Shown: positions 44,489 to 54,638, counted from the first letter of the stretch. The stretch: 64,000 bases of DNA from Hyunsoonleella pacifica (GCF_004310335.1 NZ_SIRS01000002.1:310001-374000), one strand, 5' to 3'. The notes: a model not told the origin generated them from the sequence alone. Numbers and translations are program-made.

Positions 44489-45769
44489 TTACAACCTACC
44501 ACTAACTTTTTCTGTAATAATCCCTTTGACATCATAAACTAAACCATTTTCGGACAGTAAATCATTAAAGTTTAAATTAAGAAATTCCTGATGAGCAACC
44601 CCCAAAATAATTGTTTCAAATTTATCATTTGGTAAGTTGTTAATTGTCTCTAGATTATATTCACGCATTACTTCCTCAGAATTTACCCACGGATCAAAAA
44701 TAGTAATATCAATTCCGTAGTCTTTTAAATGTTTTATCACATCAACTATTTTTGTGTTTCTAACATCTGGACAATTTTCTTTAAAAGTAATCCCTAGCAT
44801 TAGTAATTTGGAGCCTTTAACTTTAATGTCATTTTTTAACATCATTTTAACAACTTCACTTGCTACATATTGCCCCATGCTATCGTTAACTCGTCTACCT
44901 GCTAAAATAATTTCAGGATGATAACCAACTTCTTGGGCTTTTTGTGCAAGATAATATGGATCTACACCTATGCAATGCCCCCCAACCAATCCTGGTTTGA
45001 ATGGAAGAAAATTCCATTTTGTTCCAGCTGCTTCTAATACAGAATGTGTGTCAATATCCATCAAATTGAATATTTTTGCTAACTCGTTAACGAAAGCAAT
45101 ATTAATATCTCTTTGAGAATTTTCTATAACTTTTGCAGCTTCAGCAACTTTTATTGTGGGTGCTAGGTGTGTTCCTGCAGTTATTACACTTGCGTATAAA
45201 TCATTTACTTTTTCCCCAATTTCAGGAGTTGAACCAGCTGTTACTTTTAATATTTTTTCAACAGTATGTTCTTTATCTCCTGGATTAATTCGCTCTGGAG
45301 AATAACCAGCAAAAAAGTCTTTATTAAACTCTAATCCACTTATTTTTTCTAAAATAGGTACACATTCATCTTCAGTTACACCAGGATAAACAGTAGATTC
45401 GTACACAACTACGTCTCCTTTTTTTAAGACTTTACCTACTGTTTCACTAGATTTATATAGTGGTGTTAAATTTGGCCTGTTATTTTTGTCAATTGGCGTG
45501 GGTACAGTAACAATATAATAATTACAATCTTTTATATCTTCAATGTTAGAAGAGCAAAATAAACCAACTTCAGAATTTGGACTATCTTTTAATACAGCTT
45601 TTAATACTTTATTGTCTACCTCTAAAGTAACGTCTTTTCCTTGTTGTAATTCTGATATTCTAACTTCATTAATATCAAATCCAATTACAGAATACTTTGT
45701 GGCAAAAAGACGTGCTAATGGCAGACCCACATAACCTAACCCTATAATAGCTATTTTATTATTATTCAT
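44489..45769 (-). CDS. UDP-N-acetylhexosamine dehydrogenase (WbpO/TviB type)
   Basis: The 426-residue enzyme oxidises C6 of a UDP-HexNAc with NAD to a uronic acid. It has the N-terminal dinucleotide fold [31 protein letters not shown], the catalytic Cys in [15 protein letters not shown] (about 267) and [16 protein letters not shown]. The [10 protein letters not shown] form is typical of UDP-GalNAc/GlcNAc dehydrogenases. With the WbpP-like epimerase nearby it should give UDP-GalNAcA, as in Vi-antigen-type pathways. It is the last gene of the four-gene sugar unit. Confidence 0.92.
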   Translation of the reverse strand: MNNNKIAIIGLGYVGLPLARLFATKYSVIGFDINEVRISELQQGKDVTLEVDNKVLKAVLKDSPNSEVGLFCSSNIEDIKDCNYYIVTVPTPIDKNNRPNLTPLYKSSETVGKVLKKGDVVVYESTVYPGVTEDECVPILEKISGLEFNKDFFAGYSPERINPGDKEHTVEKILKVTAGSTPEIGEKVNDLYASVITAGTHLAPTIKVAEAAKVIENSQRDINIAFVNELAKIFNLMDIDTHSVLEAAGTKWNFLPFKPGLVGGHCIGVDPYYLAQKAQEVGYHPEIILAGRRVNDSMGQYVASEVVKMMLKNDIKVKGSKLLMLGITFKENCPDVRNTKIVDVIKHLKDYGIDITIFDPWVNSEEVMREYNLETINNLPNDKFETIILGVAHQEFLNLNFNDLLSENGLVYDVKGIITEKVSGRL

Positions 45770-45786
45770 AATTTTATTATTCTAAA

Positions 45787-47166
45787 TTATTGACCAATAG
45801 AAGAATATACGAAACCGATATTCTCCATTTCTTGCTTATTAAGTATATTCCTACCATCGAAAATAAAAGCAGGCTTTTTCATGTTAGAGTAAATTTCCTT
45901 CCAATTATAAGTCTTAAACTCATCCCATTCAGTTAAAATTGCAACAGCATGAGCGTCTTGTAATGCATCATAAGGAGATACACAATGTTCCACTAGTGCT
46001 TTGTTTTCTTCTTGGTTTCTTGAACCTAAATAGTTCAGGTCTGATTGAATTTTATTCTCAGGAACTTTAGGGTCATAGACAGCAATATTTGCTTGCTCAT
46101 TCAATAAATAATCTGCAACATATATTGCAGCTGACTCTCTTGTGTCATTAGTGTCTTTTTTGAATGCCCAACCTAAGAAACCTATTTTCTTGCCTGAAAC
46201 AGTATTGTATAATGTACTTATTAAATTGTCAGCAAATCGTCTTTTTTGATGATCATTAAGAATAATAACTTGTTCCCAATAATCAGCAACAGCATTTAGA
46301 TTATAACTTCTTGCTATGTAAACGAGATTTAGTATATCTTTTTGAAAGCATGATCCGCCGAAACCAACAGATGATTTAAGAAACTTTGGTCCTATTCTTG
46401 AATCCATACCAATGGCTTTTGCCACTTCATCAACATTAGCTTCTGTTCTTTCACATAATTCTGAGATAGAATTTATTGAAGAAATACGCTGAGCTAAAAA
46501 GGCATTAGCAGTAAGTTTAGAAAGTTCTGAAGACCAAACGTTGGTTCTTAAAATTTGTTCTTGAGGTACCCAACTTCCATATATATTTGCTAAACTTTCT
46601 ATGGCTTCTTCAGACTCTCCACCTATTAAAACCCTGTCGGGGTTTAATAAGTCTTTTATAGCGGTTCCTTCAGCTAAAAATTCTGGATTTGATAAAATAT
46701 CGAAATTTACATCACTTCCTGTATTATCCAAAATACTCCTTATGGCTTGTGCTGTTCTTACCGGTAATGTAGATTTTTCAACTACTATTTTATTAGTTTT
46801 TGCCACATCAGCAATGTTTCTAGCACAAAGTTCTACATATTTTAAATCTGCAGCCATGCCTTTTCCCTTACCATAGGTTTTAGTAGGGGTATTTACTGAT
46901 ATAAAAATCATTTCAGATTCATCAATAGCTTTATCAATTTCGGTAGAAAAAAACAGGTTTTTGCCCCTGGTTTCCTCAACAATTTCAGCTAAGCCTGGTT
47001 CGTAAATTGGAAGTTTTGAAACATCTGAATTGTTCCAAGCATCAATTCTGGATTGGTTTATGTCTACTATTGTTACCTTAATGTTTGGGTTTTTCTTTGC
47101 AATAACTGCCATGGTTGGTCCTCCAACATAACCAGCACCAATACAACAAATATTTGTTACTTTCAT
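45787..47166 (-). CDS. ugd: UDP-glucose 6-dehydrogenase
   Basis: The 459-residue enzyme makes UDP-glucuronate from UDP-glucose. The N-terminal Rossmann domain starts [18 protein letters not shown], the catalytic Cys is in [18 protein letters not shown], and the C-terminal domain has [20 protein letters not shown]. This longer form with [12 protein letters not shown] is the animal/plant-like UGD type also found in Bacteroidota. Product UDP-GlcA can feed the 4-epimerase at 48323. Spacings of 17 and 10 bases to the neighbours show one operon. Confidence 0.95.
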   Translation of the reverse strand: MKVTNICCIGAGYVGGPTMAVIAKKNPNIKVTIVDINQSRIDAWNNSDVSKLPIYEPGLAEIVEETRGKNLFFSTEIDKAIDESEMIFISVNTPTKTYGKGKGMAADLKYVELCARNIADVAKTNKIVVEKSTLPVRTAQAIRSILDNTGSDVNFDILSNPEFLAEGTAIKDLLNPDRVLIGGESEEAIESLANIYGSWVPQEQILRTNVWSSELSKLTANAFLAQRISSINSISELCERTEANVDEVAKAIGMDSRIGPKFLKSSVGFGGSCFQKDILNLVYIARSYNLNAVADYWEQVIILNDHQKRRFADNLISTLYNTVSGKKIGFLGWAFKKDTNDTRESAAIYVADYLLNEQANIAVYDPKVPENKIQSDLNYLGSRNQEENKALVEHCVSPYDALQDAHAVAILTEWDEFKTYNWKEIYSNMKKPAFIFDGRNILNKQEMENIGFVYSSIGQ

Positions 47167-47176
47167 TTATTTTTGA

Positions 47177-48160
47177 TTATAAATTTTCCCAATACCAATT
47201 AACAGCCTCTTTAATACCTTCATCAATATTGTATTTGGGGTTATAGTTTAATAGTTTTTTCGCTTTTTCTACAGAAGCTAAAGAGTGAGGTATATCTCCT
47301 ATTCTATTTTCACGATGTTTTATTTCAATATCCTTAATAGCATCATCAAAAGAAGAAAGATGCTTTTTTAATAGCTTAGTTAACTCTAACAAGGTTGTTC
47401 TGTCTCCGTAAGCTACGTTATATACATTATTTAAAGCTTTTTCGTTTTCAGTAGTTATAGCAAGAATATTCATTTGAATAACGTTATCTATAAACGTGAA
47501 ATCTCTAGAATAACTACCATCTCCATTTATAATTGGAGATTCATGATTAATCAATTGTTTTACAAACAGCGGAATTACAGCTGCATAGGCACCATTTGGG
47601 TCTTGCCGTTTTCCAAAAACATTAAAATACCGTAAACCAATAGTATCCAAATCATAAGACCTTTTAAAAATATCAGCATATAACTCGTTCACGTATTTAG
47701 TAATAGCGTAAGGAGATAATGGCTTACCAATAACATCTTCTACTTTAGGTAAAGCCTCATGATCTCCATAAGTAGATGAACTGGCAGCATAAACAAAACG
47801 TTTTACTTTTGCATCTCGGGAAGCAACAAGCATATTTAAAAAACCCGAAATATTGACATCATTACTTGTTACAGGATCGTTAATTGATCTAGGAACAGAT
47901 CCTAGTGCAGCTTGATGTAAAACAAAATCTACATTTTCACAAGCAACGTGACAATCTTTCAAATTTCTGATATCACCCTCTATTAAAGTAAAGTTTTTGT
48001 TTTTTAAGAATGGTTCGATATTTTTTCTCTTTCCAGTAGAAAAATTATCTAAACAAATGGTTTTTATATTGTTTGCAAGAAGAGTTTCACATAGATTAGA
48101 ACCTATAAAACCAGCACCACCTGTGACTAATATGGTATTATTGAGTAGATTATTTAACAT
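47177..48160 (-). CDS. UDP-GlcNAc(A) C4-epimerase (WbpP/TviC type)
   Basis: The 327-residue extended short-chain dehydrogenase has ILVTGGAGFIGSNLCETL, the Ser in YAASSSTYGDHEALPK and the Tyr-Lys pair in SPYAITKYVNEL. The downstream GLRYFNVFGKRQDPNGAYAAVIP block matches WbpP/TviC, which interconvert UDP-GlcNAc/UDP-GalNAc or their uronic acids. It pairs naturally with the WbpO-like dehydrogenase at 44489. Ten bases separate it from ugd. Confidence 0.9.
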   Translation of the reverse strand: MLNNLLNNTILVTGGAGFIGSNLCETLLANNIKTICLDNFSTGKRKNIEPFLKNKNFTLIEGDIRNLKDCHVACENVDFVLHQAALGSVPRSINDPVTSNDVNISGFLNMLVASRDAKVKRFVYAASSSTYGDHEALPKVEDVIGKPLSPYAITKYVNELYADIFKRSYDLDTIGLRYFNVFGKRQDPNGAYAAVIPLFVKQLINHESPIINGDGSYSRDFTFIDNVIQMNILAITTENEKALNNVYNVAYGDRTTLLELTKLLKKHLSSFDDAIKDIEIKHRENRIGDIPHSLASVEKAKKLLNYNPKYNIDEGIKEAVNWYWENL

Positions 48161-48322
48161 TTAATTGGGGGTTTTTTAATAGCTAGCACAAATATGTGAA
48201 AAAATATTTAAACCCAGCTTATTATTATACTAAGTTGATGTTTTTTACGATTAAAATCATAAAGCATATATATTGAATGATTTTTATCGGTAAAAAAGGA
48301 TTATGTGGTTAGTTACGTAAAG

Positions 48323-49342
48323 CTAATAATATGCTTTATACCAATCAACAAATGCTTTTACACCATGCTTTATAGATGTATTTGGCTTGTAATCATAATC
48401 TTTTATCAAGTCATCTACGTTTGCCCAAGTGCGTTCAACATCACCAGGTTGTATAGGTAGCATATTTTTCTCAGCTACAGTATCAAGGTTTGATTCAATC
48501 TCTTGTATAAAGTCTAATAATTTTACAGAATTGTTGTTCCCAATATTATAAACTTTATATAAATCATTATTTTCTATTCTCTCTATATTTGGATGTTCAA
48601 GAATCCTTACTACACCTTCAACTATATCATCTACATAAGTAAAATCACGTTCCATTTTTCCATAGTTAAAGACTTTAATGGGTTTCTTATTCACTATAGC
48701 ATCTGTAAACAAGAACATAGCCATGTCTGGTCTTCCCCAAGGACCATAAACTGTAAAGAAACGTAACCCTGTAGTTGGAAACTTGAATAAATGACTATAA
48801 GTATGTGCCATTAATTCATTACTTTTTTTTGTAGCGGCGTATAAGCTAATTGGATTGTCTACATTATCGTGTGTAGAAAAAGGGATTTTCTCGTTTAAGC
48901 CATAAACACTAGAGCTACTTGCATAAACAAGATGCTTTATTTTGAAATTCCTGCAACACTCTAAAATATTTAAAAACCCCACTAAATTTGAATCTACATA
49001 AGATTCTGGGTTTTCTAAACTGTATCTTACACCAGCTTGAGCCGCTAGATTACATACAACGTCAAATTTTTCATTTTTAAAAAGTTTAGGAAGCTCTTCA
49101 CGGTTTTCTAAATGCATTCTTATAAACGAAAAACTATCATTTTTTTCACTTTTACTTAAACTATTAAATGTAGAGGCTTCATTTTTATCAATGCCTAACA
49201 CTTTTAACCTATCAAATTTAAGGTTGATGTCGTAATAGTCGTTAATATTATCTAGGCCAATTACAGCATGCCCACTATCAATTAAAACTTTTGACGTATA
49301 AAAACCAATAAATCCGGCTGCTCCAGTTACAAGTATTTTCAT
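48323..49342 (-). CDS. UDP-glucuronate 4-epimerase-type NAD-dependent epimerase
   Basis: The 339-residue enzyme has ILVTGAAGFIGFYTSKVL, NLAAQAGVRYSLENP, the Ser in YASSSSVYGLNEKIPF and Tyr-Lys in SLYAATKKSNELMAHTY, followed by TTGLRFFTVYGPWGRPDMA. The AAQAGVRYS and GPWGRPDMA blocks are typical of UDP-GlcA 4-epimerases (CapI/LpsL), giving UDP-GalA. Its substrate would come from the ugd product. It is the first gene of the unit, divergent from MBOAT copy 4, with 162 bases before the next gene. Confidence 0.92.
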   Translation of the reverse strand: MKILVTGAAGFIGFYTSKVLIDSGHAVIGLDNINDYYDINLKFDRLKVLGIDKNEASTFNSLSKSEKNDSFSFIRMHLENREELPKLFKNEKFDVVCNLAAQAGVRYSLENPESYVDSNLVGFLNILECCRNFKIKHLVYASSSSVYGLNEKIPFSTHDNVDNPISLYAATKKSNELMAHTYSHLFKFPTTGLRFFTVYGPWGRPDMAMFLFTDAIVNKKPIKVFNYGKMERDFTYVDDIVEGVVRILEHPNIERIENNDLYKVYNIGNNNSVKLLDFIQEIESNLDTVAEKNMLPIQPGDVERTWANVDDLIKDYDYKPNTSIKHGVKAFVDWYKAYY

Positions 49343-49625
49343 TTTGTTTTTAAGTTATATTAAAACTAACTAGTTTTAAAATGATTTTAGAAATTATTAA
49401 AATAGCTAAGCAAAGATGAAAAATTGTATTGATATAAAAACAAAAAGGAGATTAAATTCTGATTTTCATCGATAAGATTAATAAAAGAAATAACCTCTCA
49501 AGATTAAAGTACGTTTTAATGGCCAAATAGCTCAGTACATCGAAAACAGCACAATATGTTTTATATCATCAGTAATATATATTTATCTTCGTCTCCTGTA
49601 TTTATTCAATAACTATTGAACAATA

Positions 49626-51026
49626 ATGATTTTTAACTCTGTTGCTTTTTTATTATTTTTTGTAATAGTTTTTACTTCTTATTGGCTAATCCCCCAAAAA
49701 TATTTTAAATGGCAAAATGTTTTACTACTAATTGCTAGTTATGTTTTTTATGGTTGGTGGGATTGGAGATTTTTATCTTTAATTGCCTTTTCTACTATTT
49801 TGGATTATTTGGTTGGTTTGAAAATTTATTCATCTAAATCAAAGAAAAAAATATTTTTGATTATTAGTTTAATATCAAATCTAGGACTGTTATGCATATT
49901 CAAATATTTTAATTTTTTTATTGAGTCTTGGGTGAATTTGTGGTCTGTATTTGGTTACGAGGTATCAGTTTCTACACTAAGTATTATTTTACCAGTAGGT
50001 ATATCTTTTTATACTTTTCAAACTATGTCTTATTCAATCGATATCTATAGAGGAGATCTTAGGCCAACTAATAATTTTATTGAATTCGCAACGTTTGTCT
50101 CTTTCTTTCCTCAGCTTGTAGCTGGTCCAATTGAAAGGGCATCGAATTTATTACCTCAGCTAGCTCGTAAAAGAGAAATGTCTCTAGATAGATTTAAAAA
50201 TGGATTATTTCAAATTTTTATTGGTTTTTTTAGAAAGGTAGTGGTTGCAGATGCTATTGGAAGTATCATAGATGGTATATATAATACACCCGATATACAT
50301 AATGCATCTAGTTTGGCAATGGCTGTTGTTTTATACTCATTTCAAATTTATTTTGATTTTAGTGGGTATTCAGATATTGCTATTGGGACAGCTAAAATAC
50401 TAGGTTTTGATTTTAAACGAAACTTTAATCTACCATATTTTTCTGTTTCCATTACTGAGTTTTGGAGGAGGTGGCATATTTCATTATCTACATGGTTAAA
50501 AGATTATTTATATATTCCATTGGGAGGAAATAAAAAAGGAATTAAAATACAATATCGTAATCTTTTAATAACTATGTTATTAGGAGGATTGTGGCATGGT
50601 AGCTCATGGAATTTTGTTATTTGGGGTGCTATTCATGGATTACTGTTAAGTCTTGAAAAGCGATTTAATTTAATACCAAAAAAATATACACTACTAAAGA
50701 ATCTTTTTATATTCAGTTTGGTTAGTTTAGTATGGATATTTTTTAGAGCTCTTAGTTTCGATGATTCTGTTTTAATTTTTGTAAAACTTACAAAAGGCCC
50801 TTATCTATCTCCTTATATTGGTAATATTTCTAGCTTTACAAGTCTAATGTATGGATTATTGCTTGCTTTATCTTTTGATACCTATATTTTTAGAAAAGAT
50901 TTAGTTTTAGAAGAGTTTGGCTCAAAGTTAAGTAATACTAGTTTTATAGTGATTTCTACTTTTATTTTGATAAACATAACTTTATTCTTCTCAAGTTCGA
51001 GTAACTTTATATATTTTCAATTTTAG
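49626..51026 (+). CDS. MBOAT membrane O-acyltransferase, copy 4
   Basis: The 466-residue protein has the MBOAT core EFWRRWHISLSTWLKDYLYIPLGGNKKG and LGGLWHGSSWNFVIWG, and again ends FIYFQF. The WHGSSWNFV and GGNKKG variants and the different C-terminal third make it the most divergent of the four copies. Its stop codon is immediately followed by the ATG of its partner gene with no gap, so the two are translationally coupled. Confidence 0.93.
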   Translation: MIFNSVAFLLFFVIVFTSYWLIPQKYFKWQNVLLLIASYVFYGWWDWRFLSLIAFSTILDYLVGLKIYSSKSKKKIFLIISLISNLGLLCIFKYFNFFIESWVNLWSVFGYEVSVSTLSIILPVGISFYTFQTMSYSIDIYRGDLRPTNNFIEFATFVSFFPQLVAGPIERASNLLPQLARKREMSLDRFKNGLFQIFIGFFRKVVVADAIGSIIDGIYNTPDIHNASSLAMAVVLYSFQIYFDFSGYSDIAIGTAKILGFDFKRNFNLPYFSVSITEFWRRWHISLSTWLKDYLYIPLGGNKKGIKIQYRNLLITMLLGGLWHGSSWNFVIWGAIHGLLLSLEKRFNLIPKKYTLLKNLFIFSLVSLVWIFFRALSFDDSVLIFVKLTKGPYLSPYIGNISSFTSLMYGLLLALSFDTYIFRKDLVLEEFGSKLSNTSFIVISTFILINITLFFSSSSNFIYFQF

Positions 51027-51959
51027 ATGAAAAAGTCAATTAAATTATTGTTAGTCTTAGCTCTTGTTTTTTTTGCTGCGGATAGATTAATTTGCCTATG
51101 CTTAAAAAAAATGGATAAAAAGGTTTACACAGGACAAAGTGTAGGCAAGGTCAATCATTTTTTTTCATTAAAAGATTCTGTTGATTTATTAGTTTTTGGA
51201 AGCTCAAGAGCTAATCACCATATAGATAATGAGTCTTTAAATATTTCATCTTTTAATATTGGTGTAGATGGTACTAAAATTGGTTATAGTGCTGCCTTAA
51301 TATCTACATTAAAAAAGAAAGATCAAATTTTATTAGTTCACATAGACCATGCTAGTCTTTATGACTCAGAGTACAATGGTAGTGATATGATGGGTTTGAT
51401 AAATATGATTCAAAGGAGTGATGACGTTAGTGCTTTTATTTATAATTTTTTTCCTAATGAAATTTATATATCAAGAATTTTTAATTCTTATATATATAAT
51501 AGTAAGGTATTGGGAATTTTAAAAAACTCTTTAGCTCCAAGTTATGATTACAGCGAATATTGCGGTTATGATCCTTTATATCCTAATCAAGAGCAAAGAG
51601 AAATTTTTGAAAAAATGCTGAAATCAGATAGTTTAAAGTTGGAACAAGACAAGCTTATGGTAAATGAGGTAAAAATTAACCCTTTAATTAATAAATTTAT
51701 AGATTTAATCATTGACTACAGTGGAAATAATAATTCTCGCCTAATATTCTTCACTTCTCCTACATTAAAAAGAAATCATTTCAATGTTCAATCTATAACA
51801 AAGCAATACTTTGCATCTAAGAATACTTCTTATTATGATTATTCTGATTTTTTTAAAAAATATAATGTAGACTATTGGAAAGACTTTACACATATGTCTG
51901 CAGATGGAGCAACAGCTTTCACAAAAGCGTTTAAAGAAGAGATTCTACAGGCAAATTAA
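51027..51959 (+). CDS. SGNH-like periplasmic protein with GSS variant, MBOAT partner of pair 4
   Basis: The 310-residue protein has an N-terminal anchor (about 5-25), a block I of LLVFGSSRANHHIDN (about 54-67) where the usual GDS is GSS, and a C-terminal Asp-His in WKDFTHMSADGATAF. GSSR-type block I occurs in SGNH-related proteins of polysaccharide loci, so it is probably active, but the missing Asp is notable. Its gene begins directly at the MBOAT stop. About 700 non-coding bases follow. Confidence 0.72.
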   Translation: MKKSIKLLLVLALVFFAADRLICLCLKKMDKKVYTGQSVGKVNHFFSLKDSVDLLVFGSSRANHHIDNESLNISSFNIGVDGTKIGYSAALISTLKKKDQILLVHIDHASLYDSEYNGSDMMGLINMIQRSDDVSAFIYNFFPNEIYISRIFNSYIYNSKVLGILKNSLAPSYDYSEYCGYDPLYPNQEQREIFEKMLKSDSLKLEQDKLMVNEVKINPLINKFIDLIIDYSGNNNSRLIFFTSPTLKRNHFNVQSITKQYFASKNTSYYDYSDFFKKYNVDYWKDFTHMSADGATAFTKAFKEEILQAN

Positions 51960-52450
51960 AAAGTGAATTAAATAATTCTTGATTATTTTCTTTATGTTGC
52001 TATAAATGATTTAGATTTTTTTGGCAATACAAAAGAGGTGTAAAAATTCATATTACGAAGTGAAACAATAAATATCATGCAGCATACAGCAAAAATAACA
52101 TAGAATTAGAAATAACTTCATATTTAATTAGAGAAAAGAAATTCCAATTAAGCGAAATAAACAACATATTACTTACAACTTTAAAACAGAGGATCGAGGA
52201 GGAGAATTAGTTTATTTGATTCTGCAACTTTAATATTTTAGATAGAAGCATTATTTAAGAAAAGATTATGCTTTCATTATAAAGAGTCGAAATAAAGTTA
52301 TTATCGAAATTGGTGTAATGTAATATAAAAATATTATGTCTAATTTTAGAAATCTATTTTAACTCCAAAACCTAAATCTATATAAAAGGACTTATAATAT
52401 CGTTAAAGAACAATATACTTAAATACTTATTAACAAGTTATTAATAAAGC
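51960..52450. other. AT-rich intergenic region after MBOAT pair 4
   Basis: Around 490 bases with no intact frame. Fragments such as a 20-codon frame near 52140-52207 (ending in KQRIEEEN) hint at decayed coding sequence, but I could not match it to any family. No terminator hairpin is obvious. Confidence 0.4.
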
Positions 52451-52482
52451 TTTAAAATAATCGATTAACTGCATATTTTTGC
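52451..52482 (+). promoter_or_regulatory. Putative Bacteroidota-type promoter of the lyase gene
   Basis: TATTTTTGC at 52474-52482 is a perfect TAnnTTTGC -7 element, and TTTA at 52451-52454 lies exactly 19 bases upstream at the -33 position. Transcription would start near 52489, leaving a leader of about 185 bases before the ATG at 52673. That leader carries a near-repeat: TCGACGAAATGCAT at 52555-52568 and TCGATGAAATGCAT at 52604-52617. Confidence 0.55.
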
Positions 52483-52672
52483 GAACAATTACAAAAAATA
52501 GAAGATTTTATAATCTGAAAATGTTTTTGTCACGTATAATAATGAAAGTTTAAATCGACGAAATGCATTTTGTATTCAAAGTACTACAATAAAAAATAGA
52601 ATTTCGATGAAATGCATAAAAAATAGATTTGAAGTAAATATATTTGAAGTCCCTAAAATCTAGTTTATTGTG

Positions 52673-54535
52673 ATGTACCTACTTAAAAACTCAAAATTAT
52701 TGTTTTTTATTTTACTTTCTTTGATTGTAATGTTTTCATGTAACAATGAAGAACTTTATGTATCTCAATTTGAGGAACAGATTATTGAGGAAGAAATTCC
52801 AGAAGAAGTAGAACCAGCAGAAGAAATTTTTCAAATAGAACTCCAAGATGACGTTGTAGAGACAAGTGAAAATGCTTCAATAGAAATTAGAGTATTTGAA
52901 AATGATAATAGTGTACCTACAAATTTTGGTATTAGTAATACTTCTCCACAAAATGGAACTTTGGAAATAGTGGATAACGGTACACTTAACAATTTTTCCG
53001 ATGATGTATTTATTTATACACCAAATTCTGATTATTTTGGTACTGATACTTTTGAATACACTGTATGTGATGAGAGTAGTACAGAAGAAAACTGTGATAC
53101 TGCTAAAGTTGATATTACTATAAATGAAGTTAATATTGATAATAGTGTTGCTGCAGAATTAAAGGCATTTCCAGATGCTTATGGAGCAGGTGCAAATGTA
53201 ACAGGTGGACGTGGTGGTGTTGTAGAACACGTTACCAACTTGAACGATAGTGGTCCAGGAAGTTTGCGAGAAGCATTAAGTAAAACCTACACAAGAATAA
53301 TTGTTTTTGACGTGTCTGGTGAGATAGACTTGCAATCAAGTTTAACTGCCGGTAGTGGAAATTTCACCATTGCAGGACAAACAGCACCTGAGGGAGGTAT
53401 AACACTTACTGGGTCTAGAATGTATATTGCTTTTGCCGATAATTGGATTATTAGATATGTAAGATTTAGAAACGGAAAAAAAGATACTTTTGAGAGGGAT
53501 TGTATAACTGCCCCCCAATGCTCAAATGTTATAGTAGATCATTGTTCTTTTGCATATGCCACTGATGAAGCTGTAGATTTTGATTCTAGTGAAAGTGATG
53601 GTAATGTAACAATACAAAACTGTTTGTTTTATGAAAATAAAACGGGAGCTATAGTTGGTAGTAACGATACTAGGAGTGGGGAGTTTTCTTTTCTTAGAAA
53701 TGTAATAACAAATGTAAGTCATAGATTTCCAAATTCATCTGGCGGTGGGGCTAAATTGGATGTTGTTAACAATTTCATACACAATTTTAGGTACAGAACA
53801 CTTAACATTAGTGCATATACTGCTAACGATAGTTTTGATATTAACCTTGTGGGTAATTATTTTCAATCAGGAATTAATACAATTGCCAGTGGAGGCAATG
53901 ATGGTGTAGGGATTCATAAGCTAGGCACTGGTAATGGACAGTCAAATAATCGAATTTATAGCAGGTTTAACCACATCGATCAAAATGTTTTAGATATTTA
54001 TTCGTTAACTAGTTATGATGAAAATACAGACGAAAGTTCTGCGTGGTCTAACTTTCCTTTGGCAGCAACCGAGCCTGTAAAATCAAGTTGGTTTGTTAGC
54101 TCACCTTTGCCTTATAATGGAAAAGCTCCAATAATTTTATCAAATAGTGAACTTAAAACAGATTTATTTGCATCAGTAGGAGCAAGTCAATATTTAAATG
54201 CAGATGGTACAGTAGGATTTTATAGAGATTCTGATGATATAGAAGCTATTGCTTTAGCTAAAGATGATGGAAGTGCTTCAAGAACAAGTTCTGTTTACGG
54301 TCTTGAAAGACCTACTATTTACGATGGGTCACTAAGGGATTCGGCAAGAGATAATAGACCATCTACACCTAATAATGTCAGACCAATAAGTTATGATACC
54401 GATAGAGATGGAATGCCTGATATATGGGAAAGAGCTATGTTTGGACCAGATTTAACATTAAAAGATGGAACAATAGATACAGATGGAGATGGTTATACTG
54501 ATTTAGAGGAGTTCTTAAACCTTGTATTTGAATAA
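52673..54535 (+). CDS. Pectate-lyase-like polysaccharide lyase lipoprotein
   Basis: The ATG at 52673 is preferred over the GTG one codon before. The 620-residue protein has a lipoprotein signal with Cys at about 23 (VMFSC) and an acidic Glu/Pro linker. An Ig-like domain follows (about 50-150; VFENDNSV, NSDYFGTDTFEYTVCD), then a right-handed beta-helix (about 165-560; NLNDSGPGSLREAL, IAGQTAPEGGITLTG, VIVDHCSFAYATDEAVDF), and a C-terminal EF-hand-like calcium repeat (DTDRDGMPDIWERAM, DTDGDGYTDLEEFL). The beta-helix is of pectate-lyase type. In a uronic-acid polysaccharide locus it probably trims or releases the polymer at the outer membrane. Confidence 0.82.
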   Translation: MYLLKNSKLLFFILLSLIVMFSCNNEELYVSQFEEQIIEEEIPEEVEPAEEIFQIELQDDVVETSENASIEIRVFENDNSVPTNFGISNTSPQNGTLEIVDNGTLNNFSDDVFIYTPNSDYFGTDTFEYTVCDESSTEENCDTAKVDITINEVNIDNSVAAELKAFPDAYGAGANVTGGRGGVVEHVTNLNDSGPGSLREALSKTYTRIIVFDVSGEIDLQSSLTAGSGNFTIAGQTAPEGGITLTGSRMYIAFADNWIIRYVRFRNGKKDTFERDCITAPQCSNVIVDHCSFAYATDEAVDFDSSESDGNVTIQNCLFYENKTGAIVGSNDTRSGEFSFLRNVITNVSHRFPNSSGGGAKLDVVNNFIHNFRYRTLNISAYTANDSFDINLVGNYFQSGINTIASGGNDGVGIHKLGTGNGQSNNRIYSRFNHIDQNVLDIYSLTSYDENTDESSAWSNFPLAATEPVKSSWFVSSPLPYNGKAPIILSNSELKTDLFASVGASQYLNADGTVGFYRDSDDIEAIALAKDDGSASRTSSVYGLERPTIYDGSLRDSARDNRPSTPNNVRPISYDTDRDGMPDIWERAMFGPDLTLKDGTIDTDGDGYTDLEEFLNLVFE

Positions 54536-54638
54536 ACTTAAAATAGTTATACAAATATATAGAAGAAAAATTCTTACTTCTTAAATTAAGAAAGGGAATG
54601 ATCATATTTCTTTCAAGTTTTAAATCTTTAGCTGTCGA

